Part shown: positions 52,841 through 58,423 of the stretch, one piece after another
How positions within the stretch are numbered: the stretch's first letter is position 1
Layout: each line of letters opens with the position of its first letter
NCBI GenBank assembly: GCA_018262195.1
Contig: JAGTRS010000029.1
Coordinates: 1-58,423 of the forward strand
DNA: 58,423 nt
Direction: 5' to 3'
DNA from: Pseudomonadota bacterium
Lineage (GTDB): Bacteria; Pseudomonadota; Gammaproteobacteria; Burkholderiales; Rhodocyclaceae
Position numbers and translations under genes: made by a program
The notes under the pieces: model-generated
Databases searched by the model: none
Told to the model about the DNA's origin: nothing
Seen by the model: the letters and a program-made list of their open reading frames with translations, nothing else

Positions 52841-53184
52841 TGCAACCGGATGAATTCCCCTCAGCAGCCCACTACCCCGGCGGGGAGGATGGGCGCAAAC
52901 ATCGCGCTGGCACATGGAGCAATGGGGAAATCAATCAGATTTCCGGTGTCATTGCAGCCCTCGCCCACCCTCTTCGCCTTTCAATCATTACCCTCTTGGC
53001 CGACGGTGAGCGCTCTGTCAGCGAACTGTGCGACATGCTGTGGAGCTCCCAACCCAATATTTCGCATCACCTGTGGATACTCCAAAACCGAAATCTGGTA
53101 TCCGCACGCAAGGATGCAAGCCGAATGTTCTATGCACTGACCGATTCGCGACTCAGCACTTTCACGCGGATGATTCCAACTTAA
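52837..53184 (+). CDS. ArsR-family winged-helix regulator
   Basis: 115 residues from ATG 52837 (overlaps the EF-hand stop). The core has IAALAHPLRLSIITLLADGE, the recognition helix region MLWSSQPNISHHLWILQNRN and a wing LVSARKDASRMFYAL. The usual metal-binding CxC of ArsR is reduced to one cysteine (ELCDML), so it may sense something other than a thiol-bound metal. Likely autoregulates this small operon. Confidence 0.85.
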   Translation: MMQPDEFPSAAHYPGGEDGRKHRAGTWSNGEINQISGVIAALAHPLRLSIITLLADGERSVSELCDMLWSSQPNISHHLWILQNRNLVSARKDASRMFYALTDSRLSTFTRMIPT

Positions 53185-53355
53185 TTCCGTCAATCTTCCA
53201 AGACCTGACAAATCAGGCAGCGCTTACAACCGGCTTCACGCGTTCCATAAGCAAGTTCGGACCGTCCCTCGTAGCACCGGTCGACTTCAAACTGAAATGC
53301 AGTCCTTACCGTTTGTCAGCGCCCCGCCCCCATCAAACCAAGAGGCAATACCGCC

Positions 53356-54330
53356 ATGCACACACAAACTTGTGCCACTACCGTCTATACCCCTGCGCGA
53401 AAGATCTGGTCCGTCGAAGAAGTCCTCGAACTTTTCGAAAAACCTTTGATGGATTTGCTTTGGGAAGCCCAACAGATTCATCGACAGCACTTCGATAGCA
53501 ACCACGTACAACGCTCAGCGCTGTTCTCAATCAAGACCGGTGGCTGCTCCGAGGACTGCAAGTACTGCTCGCAATCGGCCAGACACAACACGCCCATCGA
53601 GCGTGAACCACTGAAGCCGCTACAGCAGGTTCTGGCAGCCGCCCGCCAAGCCAGGGACAAGGGTGCTTCTCGCTTCTGCATGGGCGCAGCCTGGAGAAAT
53701 CCCAAGGAAAAGGATCTAGATGCCGTTATCGAGATGGTCAGCGCGGTCAAGGCGCTGGGTCTCGAAACCTGTCTTACGCTCGGCATGCTCAAGCCGGGCC
53801 AGGCCGAGCGCTTGAAAGACGCCGGCCTTGATTTCTACAATCACAATCTGGATACGGCACCGGAGTACTACGCCGAAATCGTCTCCACGCACTGTTACGA
53901 AGATCGACTGAACACCATCGACCAGGTCCGCGCCGCCGGCATAAAAATCTGTTCGGGCGGGATCGTCGGCATGGGCGAGACCCGGCGCCACCGTGCGGGT
54001 TTGCTGGTTCAGTTCGCCAACATGATCAAGCCGCCGGAATCCGTGCCGATCAATCATCTGGTAGCTATTCCGGGCAGCCCACTGGCGAACCAGTCCAAGC
54101 TCGACAGTTTCGAATTCGTCCGAACCATAGCTGTTGCCCGGATTCTCTTGCCGGAGTCCCATGTACGCCTGTCTGCCGGCCGCCAGGAAATGAGCGATGA
54201 ACAGCAGGCGCTCTGCTTCCTGGCCGGTGCTAACTCGGTGTTCTACGGAAGCGAATTGTTGACGACCGACAACTGCTCACCCGCCAACGATGACGAGCTC
54301 TTTGAACGACTGGGATTGATTTCAAGCTAG
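53356..54330 (+). CDS. bioB: Biotin synthase
   Basis: 324 residues with the radical SAM cluster motif [11 protein letters not shown], then [38 protein letters not shown] and [11 protein letters not shown], all characteristic of BioB. It inserts sulfur into dethiobiotin. The gene stands alone; no other bio genes are in the window. Its product is needed by the carboxylase at the start of the window. The 171 bases upstream hold a small CCTGA/TCAGG hairpin (53204-53217) but no clear promoter. Confidence 0.97.
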   Translation: MHTQTCATTVYTPARKIWSVEEVLELFEKPLMDLLWEAQQIHRQHFDSNHVQRSALFSIKTGGCSEDCKYCSQSARHNTPIEREPLKPLQQVLAAARQARDKGASRFCMGAAWRNPKEKDLDAVIEMVSAVKALGLETCLTLGMLKPGQAERLKDAGLDFYNHNLDTAPEYYAEIVSTHCYEDRLNTIDQVRAAGIKICSGGIVGMGETRRHRAGLLVQFANMIKPPESVPINHLVAIPGSPLANQSKLDSFEFVRTIAVARILLPESHVRLSAGRQEMSDEQQALCFLAGANSVFYGSELLTTDNCSPANDDELFERLGLISS

Positions 54331-54387
54331 ATAAAACTTGAATCAATGCGTGGTCAAACGAGCAGGATTCTTTACAAGTTCTTACAC

Positions 54388-54405
54388 TTGAGAATGATTC
54401 TTATA
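54388..54405. promoter_or_regulatory. Fur box upstream of the TonB receptor
   Basis: TTGAGAATGATTCTTATA contains the GAGAAT-G-ATTCTT inverted core of Fur operators. It lies about 100 bases before the receptor start in an AT-rich stretch suited for a promoter. Iron-dependent repression is expected. Confidence 0.75.
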
Positions 54406-54501
54406 TAGATTAACAGCATCTCAAATCGAGATTCTAAAAATCGTTTATTCGGCAAGCCAGGCGTTGTTCCCAGCCAGCCATTTTCAGCTAGGAGTATCAC
54501 C

Positions 54502-56637
54502 GTGGCTTGTTATGCAAAACTCAAATTGCCCGTGGCTGCAATGCTCGGCGCCCTGGGCGCCAATATCGCTTACGCCAATGACCAACTATTGGCCCCCGTA
54601 GTTGTTCAGGAACGCGCTGAAATAGCCTACGGTCCCGTTCAAGGCTACCGGGCTACCCGCTCCGCCACTTTCACCAAAACCGATACGTCACTCAAAGACG
54701 TCCCCGCTTCGGTTTCCGTGATCACTGCAGATCTCATGAAAGACCAAACGATGCAGGGAATGGCCGATGTCCTGCGCTATGTCCCCGGCGCAACCGCCCA
54801 TCAGGGTGAAGGAAATCGTGACCAGGTGGTACTGCGCGGCAACAGCACCAGCGCTGACTTCTATGTCGACGGTGTCCGCGATGACGCACAAATTTTCCGC
54901 GACCTCTACAACCTTGAACGCGTGGAAGTCCTCAAAGGGCCGGGCGGCATGATATTCGGCCGGGGTGGTGCCGGCGGGGTCGTCAATCGCGTGACCAAAA
55001 AACCCGTCTTCGGCCACGTCGGTGAATTCGGCCTGACCCTGGGCTCCTACAATCAGCGCCGAACCACCCTGGATGTGGGCGATCGAGCCGGTGACAACAT
55101 GGCGATGCGCCTGAATGCCATGCTGGAAGGCGCTGACAGTTTCCGCAACGATGCCGATCTGAAGCGATACGCCATCAATCCTTCTGTCACCATTCTGCTC
55201 ACACCCGCCACCACGCTCACCCTGACCTACGAGCACCTGCACGACGAACGCACGGCGGACCGGGGTATTCCATCGCGGAATGGCAAGCCATTCGAAACCG
55301 ATAACGCCACCTTCTTCGGAAACGCAGCCCAGAGCGAAGCAAAAGCGACAGTGAATAGCTTCTCAGCCGTTCTGGAGCACAACTTTGACGACGACAATCG
55401 GCTCAAGAACAGTTTCCGGGCTACCCACTATGACAAGTTTTACCAGAACGTGTACCCAGGCAGCGCCGTAGGCGCCAGCGGCACCCTTTCGATATCTGCC
55501 TATAACAACGCCAACGACCGGACGAACTTCTTCAACCAGACTGATCTGACCACCAGGTTCAAGGCAGGCGGCCTGGAACATACCCTGCTCACCGGATTGG
55601 AACTGGGTCACCAGGAGAGCCGTAACGAGCGCAGGACGGGATATTTCGGCGCCACAGCCAGTTCTGTCACCGGCATTTCCGCGCTCAATCCGAGCGCCAC
55701 GGCAACGCGCTTCGATTTTCGCGGCACGGATGCCAACAACAACGCCACTTCGGACATTGCCGCACTCTATGTTCAAGACCAGATCAGCCTCTCGCAAGAC
55801 TGGAAGTTTCTGGCCGGCTTGCGCTATGACTATTTCAAGGTCAATTTCGACGATCGCCGCACCACCACAACACCGGTTGATCTCCAGCGCACCGACAAGC
55901 AGTTCAGCCCCAGATTCGGCTTGATCTGGAGCCCGACCACTTGGGCGACGTATTACGCCAGTTATAGCTATGCTTTCCTGCCGTCCGGCGAACAACTCGG
56001 CCTGGCCACCACGACAGCCGACCTGGCCCCGGAGAAGTCCACCAATTACGAAGTAGGCGCCCGTTGGGATGTATTGCCAAAACTTTCCATGTCGCTGGCC
56101 GTATTTCGTCTCGACAAGGATGATGTCCGCTCCCGGGATCCTTCAGGCAGCGGTCTGTTTGTCAAGACAGGGCAACAGCGTACCGAAGGGGTCGAGGTCG
56201 GTCTCCAGGGCGAAATCATGCGCAACTGGAAAATCTATGCCGGCTATGCCAACCTCAACGCCCGCGTAACCAAGTCCTTGATTTCCGGAACGGATTCGAC
56301 TGCCGCCCCCATTTCCGAAGGCAGAAAAATCGGCCTGGTGCCGGAGAACACGCTGTCCGTATGGAACCGCTTTGATTTTGGCCAACAGTGGGGTGCCGGC
56401 CTGGGGCTCATCTATCAATCCGCTTCATACGCATCAATCAGCAACAGCGTGAAGCTCCCTGGCTTCAGCCGTGTCGATAGCGCCATCTACTATTCCCTGC
56501 AGGGCGGCAAGAGCCGCATTGCGCTCAATGTGGAGAATGTCTTCGACCGAAACTACTACCCAACTGCGGATGGCGATAACAACATCAGCCCCGGAGCTCC
56601 TCGCACCTTCCGCATGACGTTGAACAGCGCTTTCTAA
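54502..56637 (+). CDS. TonB-dependent siderophore receptor (Fiu-like)
   Basis: 711 residues from GTG 54502 with AGGAG upstream. Signal peptide (cleavage near ANIAYAND), a plug domain with SLKDVPASVSVITADLM, VLRGNSTSADFYVDGVRDD and LERVEVLKGPGGMIFGRGG, and a 22-strand barrel ending in aromatic Phe. The plug sequence resembles catecholate receptors of the Fiu/FepA-like siderophore group. It imports ferric siderophores with TonB energy. The Fur box upstream agrees with this. Substrate not determinable. Confidence 0.93.
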   Translation: MACYAKLKLPVAAMLGALGANIAYANDQLLAPVVVQERAEIAYGPVQGYRATRSATFTKTDTSLKDVPASVSVITADLMKDQTMQGMADVLRYVPGATAHQGEGNRDQVVLRGNSTSADFYVDGVRDDAQIFRDLYNLERVEVLKGPGGMIFGRGGAGGVVNRVTKKPVFGHVGEFGLTLGSYNQRRTTLDVGDRAGDNMAMRLNAMLEGADSFRNDADLKRYAINPSVTILLTPATTLTLTYEHLHDERTADRGIPSRNGKPFETDNATFFGNAAQSEAKATVNSFSAVLEHNFDDDNRLKNSFRATHYDKFYQNVYPGSAVGASGTLSISAYNNANDRTNFFNQTDLTTRFKAGGLEHTLLTGLELGHQESRNERRTGYFGATASSVTGISALNPSATATRFDFRGTDANNNATSDIAALYVQDQISLSQDWKFLAGLRYDYFKVNFDDRRTTTTPVDLQRTDKQFSPRFGLIWSPTTWATYYASYSYAFLPSGEQLGLATTTADLAPEKSTNYEVGARWDVLPKLSMSLAVFRLDKDDVRSRDPSGSGLFVKTGQQRTEGVEVGLQGEIMRNWKIYAGYANLNARVTKSLISGTDSTAAPISEGRKIGLVPENTLSVWNRFDFGQQWGAGLGLIYQSASYASISNSVKLPGFSRVDSAIYYSLQGGKSRIALNVENVFDRNYYPTADGDNNISPGAPRTFRMTLNSAF

Positions 56638-57039
56638 TCCCCGGTCCTCGTTTTCCATCAGGGGGGACTGACCTTCGCGGAAAGCCCCCCGATCACAGCA
56701 GCAGCCGACGACCTTCAATGCATTCAATGAATACAAGCGCTCGCGCGACCTAATAGCCGCGATTGACTAAATAAATCGCTCTTGTAAATCGTTCGAAAAT
56801 AGCCTGATGGAACGGGTCTTGCTAAAAAAATATTGATTAACGAGCAAGGCAAGGGTGTCTGTAGAACCAGCGAACACTGATCTCCTTGAAGTTGGAGACT
56901 GGCTCGAAGTGAAGTAAGGAAACGACAAATATGGGAATCGTATCAAACCCAACCACACGATTTATTGCACTGCAATTGCGTTGCCTCCCGCCTACTGCGA
57001 GGTCGTTCTTCTGCCACCACGTTCTTACAGGAGTTGTAT
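56638..57039. other. Noncoding gap of 402 bases
   Basis: A GGGGGG/CCCCCC-type hairpin at about 56660-56692 may end the receptor transcript, without a U-tract. The rest is AT-richer (for example around 56760-56850) and probably holds the promoter of the next gene. Short open frames on either strand show no coding features. The last 12 bases include the Shine-Dalgarno CAGGAG of the next gene. Confidence 0.4.
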
Positions 57040-57414
57040 ATGAACATTAGATCCATTGCCTTCGTTGCCTTTTTGGGCAGCATCGGCCTAACGGGAATCA
57101 ATTTGACCATTGCCGGTGAATCTCCGGCGACAGTTGCTTCAATCAACCAGAACAAGGCAAGCCTCGCTGGAAAAACCGTCACTGCCGTCGGCAAAGTGGT
57201 CAAGGTGAACAACGGCATCATGGGGCGCAACTTTGTCCACGTTCAGGATGGCACTGGCGATGCGAGCACCAACAATCTGATCGTGACCAGCAAGCAGACC
57301 GCCAAGGTCGGTGATCAGGTCAGCATTTCAGGTGTTGTTGTGCTCAACCGGGATTTCGGCAGCGGCTATATGTATCCGTTACTGATTGAAGACGCCACCA
57401 TCAATGCCAAGTAA
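57040..57414 (+). CDS. Periplasmic OB-fold protein (NrfJ-like)
   Basis: 124 residues from ATG 57040 with ACAGGAG upstream. Signal peptide (cleavage near TIAGES) and a single OB-fold-like domain: KTVTAVGKVVKVNNGIMG, NFVHVQDGTG and DQVSISGVVVLNRDFG. Proteins of this type are found near nitrite reductase or cytochrome genes (NrfJ-related) and elsewhere as small exported OB-fold proteins. No haem motif. Exact role unknown. Confidence 0.75.
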   Translation: MNIRSIAFVAFLGSIGLTGINLTIAGESPATVASINQNKASLAGKTVTAVGKVVKVNNGIMGRNFVHVQDGTGDASTNNLIVTSKQTAKVGDQVSISGVVVLNRDFGSGYMYPLLIEDATINAK

Positions 57415-57420
57415 TCGCTG

Positions 57421-57447
57421 AAGAACAGGGGGCTGCCCCCTGTTCTT
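57421..57447 (+). terminator. Stem-loop terminator after the OB-fold gene
   Basis: AAGAACAGGGGG and CCCCCTGTTCTT form a perfect 12-bp stem with a 3-base loop. The following sequence is only moderately U-rich. Confidence 0.7.
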
Positions 57448-57490
57448 TAGTTCTTGCACCGTTTTTTTGATCGGAGAAACAAAAAACACA

Positions 57491-57928
57491 ATGAACATGA
57501 CCAACAAAAAAATGTTGCCTGAGTCACTCATTCTCGACGTCGCTCACGTCGATGCGCAGCATGAAAGCCTTTTTTGCTGCATCGAAAATTTGAAATTTCA
57601 TTGCCTCGAAACGAATGAACTGCCAAAGACGCTTTTAAGCGCGCTGCTTGATGATCTTCGCGAGCACTTTCATACCGAAGAAGTGATCGCCAGATCGGCC
57701 ATGATAGATTTTGCCGAACATGCGGAGATGCACCGCCAGACACTAAACACCCTCAATTCATGGAGCGATCTCGTATTAATTGGCCAGCGGGATATCTTCA
57801 GCTTCCTGCGCTACCTTGAAGTGTGGTTCGAACGCCATATTCGGGAAGAAGACATGCCATTCGCCAGACAGCTGCATGAGGCCGGGGTGAAGCTGAGCGG
57901 AATCCAGACGGAATCCGACCGCAAGTAG
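57491..57928 (+). CDS. Hemerythrin-like protein
   Basis: 145 residues from ATG 57491 (second ATG two codons later). Di-iron ligands as in bacteriohemerythrins: DAQHESLF, EHFHTEEVIA, HAEMHRQTL and HIREEDMPF. Distantly related to the hemerythrin at 52113-52541. Probably cytoplasmic oxygen binding or sensing. Followed by the integrase relic. Confidence 0.88.
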   Translation: MNMTNKKMLPESLILDVAHVDAQHESLFCCIENLKFHCLETNELPKTLLSALLDDLREHFHTEEVIARSAMIDFAEHAEMHRQTLNTLNSWSDLVLIGQRDIFSFLRYLEVWFERHIREEDMPFARQLHEAGVKLSGIQTESDRK

Positions 57929-57949
57929 TCCAGGCCCTTTGACGCAGAT

Positions 57950-58165
57950 AAGAACCTCTTCACGGTGCGCCCTGGCCTCTATCAAGCCAACGTCAGGATA
58001 TACTCCCAGAGCTAACATCTTTGCCTTGCCGTCCAATTGATACCACAGACGACATCACTTCCCACCAGTTGGTTGAATCTGAATAGACAGCCCGCGATCG
58101 TCGGTCAGCGCATAAGGCTTTCCTGAAGGCTTGGCATTGATGGTCGCAGTGTTACTCAACGGCAT
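57950..58165 (-). pseudogene. Remnant of a tRNA-associated tyrosine integrase (DUF4102 N-terminus)
   Basis: From ATG 58165 the minus strand reads MPLSNTATINAKPSGKPYAL, then DDRGLSIQIQPTGGK, then an in-frame TGA (58057-58055). After the stop the same frame goes on with WYQLDGKAKMLALGVYPDV and LIEARAHREE. This matches the N-terminal domain of P4-type integrases, where a Trp usually follows the GGK at the stop position. Homology fades after about 57950 and no catalytic domain remains. It lies 160 bases from the 3' end of tRNA-Leu, the usual target of such enzymes. Confidence 0.8.
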
Positions 58166-58325
58166 GTGTGAACTCCATCTGGCTTACGCCAGTTACTCGC
58201 AAAGAGATACACAAAAGAGACTGGGCATGCTTAAACTACATTACACACCACCGGACAAAAACCCAACAAAAAACCCGCACTTAGGCGAGTTTAATGGACT
58301 ACAAAAACGGTACAAAACAACTACA

Positions 58326-58410
58326 TGGTGCCCAGGAAGGGACTCGAACCCCCACACCTTTCGGCGCCAGAACCTAAATCTGGTGCGTCTACCAATTTCG
58401 CCACCTGGGC
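58326..58410 (-). tRNA. tRNA-Leu (anticodon UAG)
   Basis: Minus strand: acceptor stem GCCCAGG/CCTGGGC, long variable arm typical of Leu, anticodon loop TTTAGGT (anticodon TAG), T-loop GGTTCGAGTCC and encoded 3' CCA (58328-58326). 85 bases. Confidence 0.95.
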
Positions 58411-58423
58411 AGGCGGGGCGAAT

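Noticed and set aside
56767..56958. A 63-codon minus-strand frame in the gap after the TonB receptor
   Set aside because: No ribosome site, no recognisable motif and composition like noncoding AT-rich sequence.

Overview
The window looks like a chromosomal segment of a GC-rich betaproteobacterium, probably of the Rhodocyclaceae (Dechloromonas/Azonexus-like). This rests on gene content and protein style (system I ccm operon with napF, class I cytochromes, MtrAB-type conduit, hemerythrins), not on a database search. I count 55 CxxCH haem c motifs in 15 proteins, so the segment is dominated by respiratory, probably extracellular, electron transfer.

Layout. (1) 1-3.6 kb: the 3' part of a biotin-dependent carboxylase alpha subunit and two uncharacterised genes. 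(2) 3.6-28.5 kb, minus strand: one very long, tightly overlapping gene train. It starts with a monohaem c5-like cytochrome, then two tetrahaem cytochromes, an NHL-propeller lipoprotein, a parvulin, an 800-residue outer-membrane beta-barrel, four small tri-/tetrahaem cytochromes forming two duplicated pairs, two more propeller proteins and an 11-haem cytochrome. It continues with system II cytochrome c assembly (ResB, CcsA), a haem-copper-oxidase-like membrane protein without the CuB histidine pair, a TPR protein, then ccmCDEFGHI and napF. ccmA and ccmB are absent, and ccmC carries a perfect 10-bp tandem duplication that breaks its reading frame. (3) 28.7-30.7 kb: two divergently transcribed trihaem class I cytochromes. 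(4) 30.8-45.7 kb: signalling genes (PAS/GAF/GGDEF/EAL protein, orphan CHASE protein, histidine kinase, response regulator with a pseudo-receiver, haem-c GGDEF-EAL sensor, CHASE histidine kinase) mixed with a trihaem cytochrome, a HiPIP and a radical-SAM-like protein without its cluster motif. (5) 45.8-51.8 kb: a second, MtrA/MtrB-type conduit operon: monohaem cytochrome, decahaem cytochrome, outer-membrane porin, a chemoreceptor with a haem c sensor domain, and a b561-type membrane cytochrome. (6) 51.8-58.4 kb: small protein, hemerythrin, EF-hand protein, ArsR-type regulator, bioB, a Fur-box-controlled TonB receptor, an OB-fold periplasmic protein, a second hemerythrin, an integrase relic and tRNA-Leu(UAG).

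How it fits together. The 13-28 kb cluster combines tetrahaem cytochromes, NHL propellers, a parvulin and an outer-membrane barrel. This resembles neighbourhoods known around OmcS/OmcE-type extracellular cytochrome filaments, so a filament or outer-membrane conduit is the leading inference. The maturation genes are in the same transcription unit. Nine sequences matching the sigma-54 consensus (TGGCAC-N5-TTGC type, GG-N10-GC spacing), all correctly oriented upstream of gene starts, suggest that most cytochrome and sensor units here form one RpoN-dependent regulon. A pseudoknot-plus-terminator element sits directly before the second gene of the large train. The same haem-c sensor module feeds both a c-di-GMP output and a chemotaxis output.
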